64,000 bases of DNA from Larimichthys crocea (GCF_000972845.2 NC_040016.1:21062807-21126806); one strand, 5' to 3'. Counted from the stretch's first letter, positions 49,652 to 62,869 are shown. A program made the numbers and translations. Notes: generated from the sequence alone by a model not told the origin.

Positions 49652-52240
49652 CACACGAGTTAATATCTTGAAACAGAACTTCATAGAAAGTTCTTTAAAT
49701 CTCAAAAAAAGATCTTTCACCAATCATATTGCACAAAAGCTACTTCGTCTTCTTCACGTTTGTTTGGGTGGAAAGCTGCAGAAGAGAGATGACAGGAAAT
49801 GAGGGAGAGGAGTTCCTCAGACTCTGAGACAGTGCAGTCTTATCTTAAAATGTTTGTCTGTTATTTCTGCAGTATTCTTTTGTTTTACTTTGAAAAATAC
49901 AAAGATCTAAAGCTTTGAAATCTTGAAAGCTTTTCAAATGGCAAACTATATACACATTAAGATTATTTTGAATGTACTTTCAGTCCCAAGGTTGACAGTT
50001 TTTAGAATGAAAGCTCTTCACAGCGAAAGGATAGATGAGGGTTCTGTTTTTTGTTCCGACATACAAACTGCAGCTGGGGTCTATTCAGTTGCCCCTCGTT
50101 GATATAAAAAAGGAAGGACAAAATATTGGAAACATATCTCCGTGTGATGTTATACAACCAAACCAGGTCAATGCCACCACAAACTACATCCGCCAACATG
50201 ACGGTTGAAACAACCTCTCTCTAAAACAATGCCAACAAAAACTGAACAACTCAATCAGCATGAATGGAGGACTTATTACATGTCAGACTCAAACCAAACT
50301 CAGACTCAGACCAAATAAACTGGTGACTGTTTATGGTGAGTGTACATAGTAAACATTTAAACTTGACTGACAAGGTTATTTTGCAGCCGGACTCTGTCTG
50401 AGGACATTTTGTATATATTTTGGACAAAGAGACCAAACTATCCATTGCCTGCAGGCCATAGTCAAACTTTACAGTATATTTTTGTTACCTTCAGGCCATG
50501 CTCCAACCCCTTCCTCACCTTGTGGTAACCCATCTGCCACTCCACTCCTCTTTCAACTTCTCTCTCTGCAGTGGAAGACCTTCCTACGAGTGTAGAAAGA
50601 CAATGTGTAAGCTGGTTGGATCAATTTGAAGGGTCTGTGTGTGAGAGTCATTCTATTTTCAATCAGGAAAGGAGATTTTTTATGTTTTTCTTACCTTGAA
50701 ATGAGGCTTTTATATCAACAGATTCCCCAGGTACTCTTCAACATGTTTTGAAATGTTTCCTGCAGCCACATGGTACACCATGTTAGGAATGGGTTGCATC
50801 TACACTCTCCTTCAAACTAAAAGAATAAGCTGGATGGAGACGGATGCCCACACGTTCATCAACTGAACAACAGCAACACTTCCTTGTTTTGTTGTTTTCT
50901 CTAACATGTGATCAATCGAACCAATCAGAAGCCAGGAAGGCAATACTAAGGTAAATGTGAGAAGAGAGCTCAGAGGCACACATTCAACAGATCTCTCCGA
51001 AAACTCTGTGAATGTACATTTAAGTAACTGAATCTCGTACATTCTCTTCTGTGACCCCAACTCCAACCCCTCTTCTATATCTCTATCTTCCTAAAAGCCA
51101 AACTACATCTTTCACTTTGGTCAGAGGACTGCAGTGTCTGGTACATGGATAAAAAAAAATATTCTGTGTGCCTTCCCTCAGGCTATATTATGCATGCCAG
51201 TCAGCCTATCAATCACCACCCTGCAAGCACAGCAATCACATTCAAAACACTCCAAACTGTGGAATAAAGATGAGGGGCTGCTTGCATTTACAGTGTATCG
51301 ACAGCTACACTTAGAAAGACAGATGGATTTGACACAAGGATGAAAAAGTTTTGTGATTTTCTTTTTTTTTTTTTTGACGGTGGGTAAATAGGCCAAGAAA
51401 AAACAATGTTTGATGTTTGTCCTGTCGATATGGCTTGTGCTTGATAACCATGCGAGCGAGGCAGGAGGCACTCGGCTGTAATCCTCCAATGGGATTGGGG
51501 AAAACAAAGTAGACCAGGAAGGGCTCACGCTGTGTCGGTGATGAGTGGTAATCATGAGAGAATGCCGGCTGCTTTTATTAGGGTAGAGCATGTCAGGAAT
51601 GAAAGCACTTCTGAAGGCATGCAAGCAAGCTCGCACAATATGCAATGATGCGTCTCTCTCTCTGTAGTATGAATGTAAACTGCTGATGGCACGCATAAAC
51701 ATCCTTTGGCTTTCTGAGGCAAGTATGTACAGGTATTTTGTCACAAGATGCCAAACTGAAATGTACACCAATCCACTGCTAGTCTTTTTCAGGTACTTTC
51801 AAACCATCGGCAACTATTGTTCCTGCGCTTTTTGTGTCCTGTGCCACACAAGTAAGGATTCAACATTTTATTGGAATGCCTAGATTGATTGATTGGCCAC
51901 CGATCAGGACTTCTTCTTCACATTTTATATGTTTACAACCTCCCAGATATGGGTTCTGCGCAGACGGCGATCTCTTCAACATGGCCAACCAGATGCATAA
52001 TGGCGACATACAGCGGCCTCCTTTCCAGACAAGATGGGAGATCTTGGGTCGTGGCATATCGAATAGATTTTACTTTCGCGGTGCCTACAGTAGTCAAAAA
52101 GCCGGTTGTTGGGAAGATGAATTTCCAACCATGCTTGATTAAACTGAGAAGGAATAGAGAGGGTATGTGATCAGAGTCAGAAATCACAGAAAGAAAAAAA
52201 GCTGAGCAGTTTCTGATTTTAAGCAATTCAATTTTATTGA

Positions 52241-52270
52241 CTTAACAAACCTTTGGTTTGGTTTGTTAAG
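52241..52270. other. Perfect 11-bp hairpin, contig 3 copy
   Basis: Same arms and loop as 34408-34437 with no mismatch, in a region where flanking sequence has indels. Confidence 0.8.
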
Positions 52271-53079
52271 CACATGATGTGGTGAATAGGTTTCCATCCT
52301 CTTAAGTCCAAAGCTCACTGCTGCACAGCGGCAGCAACCAATAAGCACTTTGGATTGGATGATTTTTGAAGGTCAAAAGACGTCTAGATGACGAGGTTAA
52401 AAACTGGGCAGAATGTGGGAAAAAACTCAACCGGTGAAAGATGACGGACCACACAACATAAAACAAGACTTAATAAGTGAAAATGGCAAGTGATAGAATC
52501 TAAATATCACTCATACCTGAACTTTTGAATGAATTTCTTTCTGTCCATTTCAGAAATGCATTCAAATAGAAAGACAAAGAAAGAACACACATAAAGAGAA
52601 CGAAGGAATCTGCATGCAAATGATTTGAAATAGCTTGACATATTGATAAACACTCAAAAGGCTGTGAAAAGAGCTTATCAAAACCTTGGCCGGCAGCACG
52701 GAGACCGTAGTGTAGAAAGTACAAAGCCCGCCCAAAGGTTAATGGGATTCCTCCCTGACAAAAATATCTTAATATTTTGGAGAAAGCCACGGGGAAGGTT
52801 GGCTGGTGGGTGATTCAAGGGCTCCTCAATGTGTTTACAGGAGATGAAATTCTGCCTGAGCAGTTGAGAGGTTAAAAGTTTGTTTTGTGTTTTTATGGAT
52901 TCACAAATATTATATAACAGAATAAAACTAAAATGAATGTTTAAAGACGCCTTTCATTTGCTTTGTCATCTCTCTCATAAACACCAATGGTGCATAAGGC
53001 ACGGTCGAACCCTACAGTAACTGTTTTGGTATTTTGCTCATGTTTACACGTCACACAAAGAAGAACAAGGCGAACTGAA

Positions 53080-53140
53080 AGAACTGCAATCATCAACTGC
53101 ATCACTAGATGGCACTAAATCCTACACACTGCTCCTTTAA
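53080..53140. mobile_element. MITE end fragment, contig 3 copy
   Basis: CACTAGATGGCACTAAATCC then TACACACTGCTCCTTTAA; partner of 35215-35296. Confidence 0.5.
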
Positions 53141-56089
53141 ATACAAATGCACCATTTGAGATTGACACAATTAATTCAACTTTACTCAGGTTGTTAAATC
53201 TTGAATCTTGATGGCTTAATGGCATGGCAAAGGTCTTAATATGACGTTTATTGAATGTATTATTTATTTATTTAAGTTGTATTTTGTGGCATTTTTTTGT
53301 TTTGTTTGTTGTGATGATAGATATTTAGTGAATGTTGGCATCCGATGTCTGTTTTTATGGCTTTCCTACAATGCCATGTTGATTGTCCAGATCAAAATGA
53401 GTTGAGTTTTAAAATGAATCACAGTGGAGTAATAATTCTTCAGTCCATCTCAAACACCTTGCAGATAGAAGCTCTGGCGCTGCAGGAATCCTGTAGTTCC
53501 TTTAATGTTGAGATGCAGTTCAGTAAATACACTATGTGTGTGTCAGCCGAGCATGAGATGATGCAGTTGTACTCTGCATCAGCGTCTGCTGATCAGCGCA
53601 GCCTAACCCCCCTCCTCCGCCTGCCCTGCTGCGACCGTAATCACAGATCCTACATCTCCATATCGTCGAGTTAGTGGCGAGCGTTCTTCACTCAACACCC
53701 TCACAGTTTTAATTGAAGCCTTTCAAGTGGAGAAACACAATAATTACTCCTGCTGACCTTCGAGTTTCTCTTTCGTTACTCTCATCTCATTTTCTTTTGT
53801 GGCCCTCTGTGACTTTCTATTTTTTCCGTAACTTCCCTCGTATCATTTTGGATTTCTTTTCGTAGACTCGTCGCCGAACGCTCCCCAGAGTTAAAGGGAA
53901 AGCCAAACATATACACGAGCATGTACACGCACATATAAGACATAAATAAACCGCACGGCTTCCTGCAGATGTTGTCATTGCGCCGGCTTAAAGCCTGTAA
54001 TTTGCAGGAGAATTATTCTGTTTTGTCCTTTAAGTGGCACGTTGCATCTCTCTGGGGCCTCAGATGGGATAATAGCCGTCTCTTAATAACAATCTCTTTT
54101 CTTTTCTTTTTTTTCTCCGGCTGTGTTTATTTTGACAAACGGCGCGTCTGAAGCATGCAAACAGATGTGACCTTAGCAAGCGCTGGGCGGATTTGTGTAT
54201 TCGATTAGGTATGAAGGGAAAAGTCATTTGTGCATATCTCGAGAAGAAAGAGAGGAAGAAAAATAGGCTGATTTCATGACGGTGCATTCATACGGGATCA
54301 TCAGGGACGAGTCTGTCCTCTTTTTATGTGTCTTTTAACTTTGCTTTCCCTTAACAATCTAATTAGATTAGACCTTTGGGAGTATTTGTTGTAATAAATA
54401 CTTTTTATCCATGCTATATTTTCTGAAATAATAATGATGAGAGCCATATCGCACTAACATTCAAACATACACGTTAATACCTATATTTATATGTATTATT
54501 GCCATATGGTTTCCCCATCGCCGTTATTTCACATGGTGGGTTGGATGGGGATAGATATGCAGATGCAAAAGAGAACAGCAGGAACGGTTAAAGGCTGCCA
54601 AGGTCTGCCATGTACTGACACCTTGATATTTTCTTTGCAGCTGAGAACCGAGACAGAGTTCCTTTGTCACATGTCCATGTGCCGACCCTGAGGCGTGGGT
54701 AAACACTTCACATCTCATTCAAATATATACAGCTCCACGTGTTGTTCAAGCATGCATAGTTACCCGGTCCTTAACATGATCGGAAAATAGAGCGATAGAA
54801 ATACAGCAGAAGCACAGTTTATTAAAGAAAGCGAGGTCAGCTCGTTATGAGGACAACTACATGTGCTTGCACTTAACAACACCATCAATACATTGGAATA
54901 TGTTGTTCATATGGAGCCTGAGTTAACTCAAACATGTTTTGTGTTCTGGAGCAGTGTTTAGTCTGACGGAATCCTAAAGAGAGGTTGGTTCCTAACCAAA
55001 CTACAAACTAACGACTAATCTAAAAAGTAATCTAAAGACGTGGAGCTTGTCGTTGTTAATCCTGCATAACTTTAAGCCTTAATATAATGTGAACAGGTGA
55101 GTTGTATATAAATTCACCCTCAGTACAGTTGTCATGAACGGGGAAATAAGCTACAGAGAGCAAAACTGTTTTTTGTACCAGGCTGTAAACATGTTTATTT
55201 CTGCTTTGAACATGGGGACTTATGGAGACTGACTCACTTCTGGAGCCAGCCTCAAGTGGACGTTTGAGGAACTGCAGTTTTTGCTTTGGCTTCACTTCAC
55301 AGCCACAGAGGTTGCCTCTTGTGTAAACATTATACATGCTCAGCATCAGGATATTAACACGTGGACTCTTCCGTTTGAAAGTTATGAGCTCTTCTTTACG
55401 AGTACACACTTCTTTTTCTTTTTTTTTCCTTTAACTGACTTTCATCACGAACAATAGTTAACTTTTCTACTCGATGACAGAGTCCAGTGATCAAGAGTGC
55501 ATCATTTGATTCTGGTTTACAGACGAGATCACACTCTGGTACTCTCCACCCACTCCTCTCACACCTTCTGCTGCTGAGACAAAATCATCATAATGAGTCC
55601 TCTAGTGCCGACTTAAGACTTCCACAAAGGTCACGTTGCTTTTCCAGCTTGCCATTTCTTCCAGTAAGACAGGAGCACACACACAGACACACACACAGAC
55701 ACACAAACTGGAGCTCAACATAGAGGAATTTTATCATTAATACTTTAACAACTTACCAGCGTTGGTTAGAATACACACACAGACACACTGAATCCATCAG
55801 GTGCACGCAGTGTGCTGGAGAGAGGTGACAGGTTCCCTTCCAACTGTGAGGCAATGAATATTTAAACATGTAATATATTTCACACACACTCTCCCTCACA
55901 TACACACACACATTATAAATTAATGGGTATATCCAGATTCTTGTTAGTGTAGTGACCCAAGTCAGTATCGATGTACTGTATCATTCGTGTGTGTGTGTAT
56001 GTGTGTATGACAGGTGACAGCTAAGGTCACTGCACATGATTTGATATACGTAGTCTGCTGCAAGACGACAACAGTAATTTTATGGATGT

Positions 56090-56091
<2 letters not shown>

Positions 56092-56127
<36 letters not shown>
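56092..56127. repeat. (AC)n microsatellite
   Basis: Partner of 38580-38603, about 12 bases longer. Confidence 0.93.
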
Positions 56128-56129
<2 letters not shown>

Positions 56130-57844
56130 AGGCATATATAAGGTTTGCTGAACATGACGCATTTCCAGAGGTGAAAAACAACTCGTGGAGTTCTGTGAGT
56201 CCAGCTCAGTTAGTAACACACACGAGTTCAAGAAGCTAAAACTCCCAGCTGATAACACTGTGACCGCAGTGTGATAATGTGATGGACACTAAACAGGCAG
56301 AGGAATACAGACTCTCCATTTGTCCGTGAGTTTGTGGACTGCTGAGAACCTGAGACCTTGATATGACACAAAATTCATATTTATATCAAGTTTTCTGCCA
56401 TCGGTTAAGATTCAATCACCACTGTTTAAAACATGGACTTAGTATCTGTGACGTCACCAACAGTCTCCAAGTGGACAAAGACAGAATGATCCGCCTCAAG
56501 TTGCAATTTGAGGATCTGCAATTTGTGACACTGTTGAATCTTGATGATTGTCATGGCCACAACACTGATTTGGTCCGTCCTCCGTGGATTTTCAAACCCC
56601 ACCGGGAGTGTTTGAGAAGCGGATCACCTGCCAGACTTTGTCTGCTTACTCAAATTTGCTCATTTTACTTGGTTTGGGTGCTTCTGAATATGATACATAG
56701 CTAATTTGTTTCACTTTCGTCTGTTTTTATGAGTGGCAGTTTGCATTGGATGTTTTATTTGGGAAAATCGACTAGATTATTTATGTAGTTTTAAATGTCT
56801 GGCGTAAAAATAGAAGAGCTGGGATGCTTCTGAACTGTGCCACAGTGAGGCCATTCGGTTTTAAAGCATTGACTAAAACGACCACGTAAAGCTCCACCCG
56901 GACCCTGGACAAGTCGCCAGTTCATCACAGGCCTCACAGAAACAGACAACCTTCTTTTTTTAATACTGAATTGACACCTACTGCCCATCTCGAGAAGCAA
57001 CTCCTAATATCCGCGTAACAGATGGAAACAAGCATTTGTTCACATCTTCTTTTGCTGAATCACTCGAAACGATGTCGAATCTCTAATTCATTTTTGACGG
57101 AAACACACTTTTCTCGTTCAAACCGCCGTGGAAGCCGGAGCAGTCAGTCGACATTAACAAACCAAGATGAAACATGTCATGTCATCACAGCTGGAAAAAA
57201 AAAAAAATTGGTAATGGCAGAGAAGAAAGGACTATTAAACCAACACACTTACACATCTACATACACACAGAAAAAAAACACACACTGTCACTCTTGGTAA
57301 TGAGCACTAGAGGGTGAGCTATCGCTCTCATGTCCTCCGTGCTCAGCTGCAAACAGGATGAACATGGACTTAACTCATCCCCAGAGGAATGTGATGACCT
57401 TTCCTAACTTTACTGCTCAATGTCTGTGTGTGTTTATGAGTGTTTGTGCAAGTTTGTGATATTATTAACCATGATGGGCAAATTGCTTTAAAATAGGATA
57501 TTGGACACACTCCTCACAAAAACATGAACATAAATACAACAGAGTATATTTAATAGTACCATAAAATGTTAAATTGGCTGCATGCATAATTCTGTCTGTC
57601 TATTAGAATCATGAGACAGTTTTATGTTGGCGTGGTTTACATCACAAAACAAGAGGAGGGGGCAGTTTTTTTTACCGAGATTTTCCTCTGTGGCTCGTTG
57701 TCTCGTCCTTACAAAACTGTCAATCTGTCTCGCGTACCCAAGGTTTCAGCAGCTGAAGCAGAGCTCTGGCTACCTATGACCTTGCTGCTGGTTCTTTTCC
57801 TTCCTTGGACCACTTTTGATGGCACTGAACACCTGCAGAATAGA

Positions 57845-58012
57845 GCATGAAACGGGCCTTAAAAGTCAGGCCCGACCTCGGGCACGGGCACGGGCCGAAT
57901 TCTATCGGGCCCAGGCTGGGTCGGGCTTCTAGAGAAGTCAGGCTCTGAAACGGATCACATGATCGCTCATTTACCATGCAAGTCATAACGCAAGCCCGAG
58001 CCCGGGCCCTGA
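57845..58012. repeat. GC-rich interspersed repeat fragment
   Basis: High-GC block with repeated CGGGC/GCCCG words (GGCCCGACCTCGGGCACGGG near the left, AGCCCGAGCCCGGGCCCTG at the right). The CCCTG terminus resembles the end of a CAGGG-type DNA transposon, but the left end is not clear. Family not recognised with certainty. Confidence 0.5.
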
Positions 58013-58935
58013 TTCAAATGATAAAAATTCCCAGCTGCAGAATGGGAGCACCCCACAAGAGCTTCAGTTTTTCTGGAGATGCTCTGAACCAGTTGTCTTG
58101 CCGTCACAATTTGGCCCTCGTCAAAGTCAATCAAATTCTCACACTCGCCCTTTTTTCCTGCTTCTGACACGTCAACTCTGAGGACAAAATGTTCACATGC
58201 TGCCTAATGCAACCCACCCACTGACAGGTGCCATGGTAACAAGAAGATCTGTGTCATTTACTTCACTTGTCAGTAGTCATAATTTTTATGGCTGATTGGA
58301 GTACACATTCAGGACAACGTGCTGCCACAAGTGTTTCAGCTACGCTGGGCAACTAAAAGTGCCAGGATGATGTTAACACTGAACATGCAGTGCTCGTCTT
58401 ATAATACTTCAACATGGATAAACTTGGCATTGATGGAACCCTGAGAGGCTCAAATAAATGATACATTTGCAGATGGAGGACAAAATGTGTACGATGTAAC
58501 ACGGAGGTGGAAGTTTTCAGTTTATTATGTTCAAGGACAGATTTCTGAATGCTGAGGACAGACTTCAGCACATTTGGGAAATGATTAAAAATGCATTCAT
58601 ACTTTAACAGACTTTAAATCTCTGTAAATAAACAACTTTAAATGTTTGTAACTCCAAACAGCCTGCAGCCATGAACAGAGTATGACACAATGGAGGTCCA
58701 CCTTACTGCACACAGAGCGAGAGCAAGACTCCCAGACTGATGCGAAATATAAACACGTATGTATTTATGACACTTTGCCAGGTGGAGGTTGTGATGGAGA
58801 CTTTGTGTGTTTGTGTGCATGTGTGTGTGTGTGTCTGCCCAGCCAACCTTGAGCTGAGGAATGACTCTATAATCGTTGCTCTGCTCTGCACCTATCTACC
58901 CTGCAAGCATTAGTTATTACGTCTCTCTCTCTCTG

Positions 58936-58958
58936 ACACACACACACACACACACACA
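58936..58958. repeat. (CT)n-(AC)n microsatellite
   Basis: A short CT run at 58921-58934 followed by an AC run. Confidence 0.9.
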
Positions 58959-60126
58959 GTAAGCCATAATTCAGGAATTCACATTAACTGTGCACAAACA
59001 CACACACACGTCCATAATTCGCAGAGATAGACTGACAAACACACATCTCCGCTTTGCATCTTGCACCACATATACTATAAGAGTGATGGGTGGAAAGACA
59101 CACACGTCCTCTGTCTCTGGCATGCAATAGATCAATATAATATCAACAATAATACTAATAATAATATAATATGGTCTCAGCAGTAATCCGTCAAGTCAAC
59201 CATGCCAAAGGGTCAACCATTAAACTTGTGTGTTATGTCTGTTCAGACCAAAGCCTGATGACTGAACTGGAATTAAAGGAAAATATGAATATATAGAACT
59301 GAGGCTGAAACAAGAGACAAAATAGTCTGTTAATAATCTTTATTAAAAACTTTAATTGTTTCATTTAGGATAAACAAAGAAAATGACAGCTGTTGTTCTA
59401 TTTTTTTAAATGTACTCAGTGCCTTTAAATGCAATCCTGTACCAAACAATAATGAAACTACTGAACACCTCTGGGGTCTGATAGATGCATAAAACACTGA
59501 AGGATTATCTGGGAATGTGAGTAACATGACAAAACACGTCATTAAACACGGAGGAAACTTCAAGGACTGCTTCACAAGGCCAGAGGTTTCGAATGAAGTC
59601 CTCCATTAGCATCAGTGTCTCTTTGAGAGAACTGCTATTAATACTTGTATTTTGAAATGGAAATGAAAATGAGTGATGATGGATGATGATGATGATGATA
59701 ATGAAATGCCAGGATGTTGTGAATGGACTAATCAGCAGCAGACACTCAGTAAACGTGCTCTGACGTTCAAGGATCCTTGCAGGAACAGACCTACCTGACC
59801 CCGCCATGCTGCAGTGTTAAACTGATCAGGCAGTGATTGATTCAGCCATTCCTGATCAATTGGCCTTCAGTGATAAGTCGTGTGTCAACATCCCGACACC
59901 TCATTCACTCACAGTCTCCTATCCTGGCCTTCAGAGCTGTATTCTGGGTTTATTATCTATGCTTTACATAATAAGAATCTCTTTTTGGCGCAGCTGTAGC
60001 AGTTCATTCGAGGCGATCTTACATACTTTCATGCATAAGCGGCACACTGAGCACATTGGGATTCATGTAATGGATTCTGGGAAGGATTCCCCCCTCTGGA
60101 CTGGAAGGGATGTCTAATGAGGTCAT

Positions 60127-60228
60127 CACAGCCTGTCAGCTAATCACAGCCTTGTGTGACAGCCAATCGTTCAGTCAGATAAATTTATGACAGCTTAGTC
60201 AGACCAGACTCCCACTCATGCCCCGTGG

Positions 60229-60295
<67 letters not shown>
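60127..60295. repeat. Microsatellite-linked repeat, copy 1, with (GT)n
   Basis: The flank at 60131-60210 (CTGTCAGCTAATCACAGCC, TGTGTGACAGCCAATC, TATGACAGCT) resembles 62709-62780, and both flanks are followed by a (GT)n array, here a perfect 65-base run at 60231-60295. Confidence 0.65.
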
Positions 60296-60297
<2 letters not shown>

Positions 60298-61530
60298 GGA
60301 GAGAGAGTGTGTCATCAATAGGTTTCATCCTATGTGGAGACATTTACACCCCACCAGATGCATAGATCAGGCACATACACACACAGCGTGATGCACACGG
60401 TAACATGTGGTGATCATTGACGTGGCTGCAGAATGAAGGTTTTCAAGAAGACACCAACAGTTTCCAAGTGGAATTTTTCCGACAGCGCACACTTCCCATT
60501 GTGCGACTGGTTATGTTGCATTGGTGTAAAGCAACATGGTAAATATGTACAGCTGTGCACGCGCATTTCTGATCGTAAATTGGCCACAACTTTTCTAACA
60601 GCCAAACATCAAGTTCAACAACAGCAGCCAATTAATATTTCTCACTAGTCCAGCAGCAGTCAGCCCAGCTCGGCGTCTGTCTTTCAGCCTTTTATTTCAC
60701 CAAGCTCTCACCAACCACTAAAATCGGTCCTAGATTTACTCTTGTCCTGCACGTTCTCGCTTCTTCATAGCTTCCTCCATCGTCCTCTTCAGTCTCTGCC
60801 TCACCTGAGCCTGGTCGTGTTGCCCAGCTTCAGTTTCGGACACTAGTCGTCCATTGGGAAACTAGTCCCACCAATATCAGTGACATGGCTGGTGGTGCGT
60901 GCTATAAAGTGTTAAGACAGAGGCAGCATTCATCTGATTTTAGTCCAGTGTACGTTACATAACGTTGCTTTAATCTTTAACCTCACTCACGTCTTGGGCT
61001 TCATCTTGCTTCCTTTGATTTCAGGGCCAGCTTCAACTTCACACGCCTTTCACTCGTGTGTAGTGAAGTCTACTTTAATGAAATTCTGGCAGGTGTCTCG
61101 TCTTTTGTTGGAGGCAAAAAAAAAATTGTGCCCAACAAGGACCTGGAAGGTTCCTGGTCAATCTTTGGCACAAACAGCTTCTGTTGAAGTTTAGAATCAA
61201 CACAAAACAATCTTGAGTCAGGCAGAATGTGATGTGAACGAGTTTACTGTGTTGATCCCTGTGAAAAACCTGAGGAAAATACTGTTTCCTGCTTCTAAGG
61301 CTCTCTCTTATACTCAAAGAAAATACTGTTTCCTGCTTCTAAGGCTCTCTCTTATACTCAAAACTTTCTTCCCTTGTCCTTGTCCTCCTCAGTTGCACTG
61401 GCAAGCTTCAGCCTAGACCTCACACTTCTTTCCTAGTCTGGTGTAGAAATACTGTTGTCACCATCTAAGCTATCTTTTCAAGCTTAATCCTTAGACTATT
61501 GCTGAGACACTTTGTCTTCAAACCATAAAA
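60296..61530. other. Noncoding stretch with weak exon-like segment
   Basis: No supported gene. A minus-strand frame ends at a stop at 60736-60738 and is open upstream to 60861, 41 codons rich in E, K, R and Q, with an AATAAA on the same strand at 60691-60696. I do not recognise the protein and no good acceptor site precedes it. At 61015-61065 and 61392-61440 two diverged blocks share the words GC(C/A)AGCTTCA..C, TCACAC and GTGTAG, so part of the stretch may be a decayed repeat. Confidence 0.35.
61275..61362 (+). repeat. Exact 44-bp tandem duplication
   Basis: Two identical 44-base units (GAAAATACTGTTTCCTGCTT...) at 61275-61318 and 61319-61362 with no mismatch. Either a very recent duplication or an assembly stutter. 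Confidence 0.9.
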
Positions 61531-61550
61531 GGAGGAGGAGGAGGAGGAGG
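61531..61550. repeat. (GGA)n microsatellite
   Basis: Short trinucleotide run just before the SINE. Confidence 0.85.
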
Positions 61551-61554
61551 ATTG

Positions 61555-61780
61555 TTAGAAATGACCAATCTGGGGGTTCCCTAACGACACACCTTTCAGA
61601 GCGTGCGCCCCATGGATCGAGTCCTTACTGCAGCCTGATTTCAAAATTCCAGTCTGGGTCTTTTGCTGCATGTCATCCCCCTCTCTCTCTCTCTTTCCCC
61701 ACAATTTCCTGTCCATCTCTGCAGCTGTCACTGTCCAATAAATCCCAAAATGGCCCCCAACCCCCCAAAAAAGTCTTAAA
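61555..61780 (+). mobile_element. tRNA-derived SINE
   Basis: B-box-like GGATCGAGTCC at 61614-61624, followed by a body with TTGCTGCATGTCATCCCCC, a (CT)n run at 61680-61696, CAGCTGTCACTGTCCAATAA and an A/C-rich tail ending AAAAAAGTCTT. I recognise this order as a SINE common in percomorph fishes. The A-box region is decayed, so the 5' end is approximate. Confidence 0.65.
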
Positions 61781-62696
61781 AAGAATCAGTCAATCCGGAT
61801 GTTATTTATTTTTATGAAACTTGATTATTTCGATGTTGTATTTCAGTCCAGTAATTTCTTTGGCATACAAAATAAGACCTCGTTGTCGTGTTGTTATTTT
61901 TTTTTTTTCTTCGCGAGTTGTACTTGAAGTCAAGTTGGAACGAGGTGTTCAAGGTCCACTCAGCTCTAAGGAGCCGAGCCCTTACCAGACTGTTACAGAT
62001 AATTAGTATTTGGATTTTGACTCGCAGATATTAAATTGCTTAGAAAGGTGGCGCAGGAAGAGAAACACTGTGGACCTCTGCTGGGCATCTTTTTTAAAAA
62101 TTATTTCAACATACTACCTAATGATAAAGATAAAAATCACCATGAATGCTATTAAAATATAAATATTTTTATATTTCCTATGCATTTACTCTCTTTATTC
62201 TATCCTTCTTTATTCTCTGCAGTAGCATTTATACTTAAATACCTGTAACCTTCTCGCAGAGCGTGTCACATCCACCTAATGAATACAAATAACACATTTC
62301 AGTTTAGTGTGTGTAAGTGTAGAATGTCAGGATGAATGCTAACTGGTGTCATTTTTAATTTTTATGATATTCATTTATTTGAAGAGCTTAATGAATGGCC
62401 CTGAGTCGTCAGCATCCATTTGATATAATTACTCCTTTAATGCACTCGAAAAGGATTTTAACGACTCCTGTAATTAACACAGACAGGTGTGATTCTGAAG
62501 AAATAAAAGGCATTTCACTCAAACGATGCCCGTTTGAACTTTCTGCAAATGTTCTATGTTCTGACTCTCCTCTCCTTTAACTCCTAATTATATTCATTGT
62601 TCTTTCTTACCGTAATCTCTCCTCTGCTGTTTTTTTCTTTCCATCTTACATCACCTCTCTCTCTCTCTCTCTGTCTCTCACCATGTCATGCAGGCT
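61781..62696. other. Single-copy noncoding stretch
   Basis: AT-rich, with a poly-T at 61896-61909, a candidate conserved block at 62365-62520 and a (CT)n at 62656-62672. No gene recognised. Confidence 0.6.
62365..62520. promoter_or_regulatory. Candidate conserved noncoding element
   Basis: Complex AT-rich sequence with TATAATTACTCC, CTGTAATTAACAC and GAGCTTAATGAATGG, i.e. several homeodomain-core words within 100 bases and no low-complexity runs. Inference only. Confidence 0.2.
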
Positions 62697-62821
62697 TGTC
62701 ATGATTCTGTCGATCTGTCAACCAGTCACACTTCTGTGTGACAACAAATCATCCAATCAGACTGGTCGGTGACAGCTCCCAGCCCAGTGCAGCGCCTTAC
62801 CAAACAGGGTGACTGTTAGGG

Positions 62822-62854
<33 letters not shown>

Positions 62855-62869
62855 TGTGTGTGTGTGTGA
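62697..62869. repeat. Microsatellite-linked repeat, copy 2, with (GT)n
   Basis: The flank at 62709-62780 (CTGTCAACCAGTCACAC, TGTGTGACAACAAATC, GGTGACAGCT) aligns to 60131-60210, followed by an interrupted (GT)n at 62822-62869. Confidence 0.65.

Larger units (their letters stand above)
39811..57287. repeat. Contig 3 copy of 23337-39800
   Basis: Collinear repeat of contig 2. The first ~950 bases show more dropped bases than either other copy, as expected for a low-coverage contig end. It carries two mobile-element insertions that contig 2 lacks. No gene recognised. Confidence 0.95.
57288..60126. other. Single-copy noncoding stretch
   Basis: Begins exactly where homology to contig 2 ends. No supported gene. 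Contains the GC-rich repeat fragment at 57845-58012, a (GT)n at 58820-58834, a (CT)n/(AC)n pair at 58921-58958, an (AAT)-rich patch at about 59140-59172 and a (GAT)n at 59674-59703. The remainder is unremarkable AT-rich sequence. Confidence 0.6.

Noticed and set aside
51178..51771. 197-codon minus-strand frame, longest in its area
   Set aside because: The contig 2 copy (33388-33947) is broken into different frames, it includes a poly-T derived KKKK run, and no family is recognised.
1..57287. A genuine tandem segmental duplication of ~17 kb
   Set aside because: Homology ends coincide with the two N gaps and contig 1 overlaps contig 3 directly, which fits redundant haplotype contigs better. 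It remains testable by read depth.
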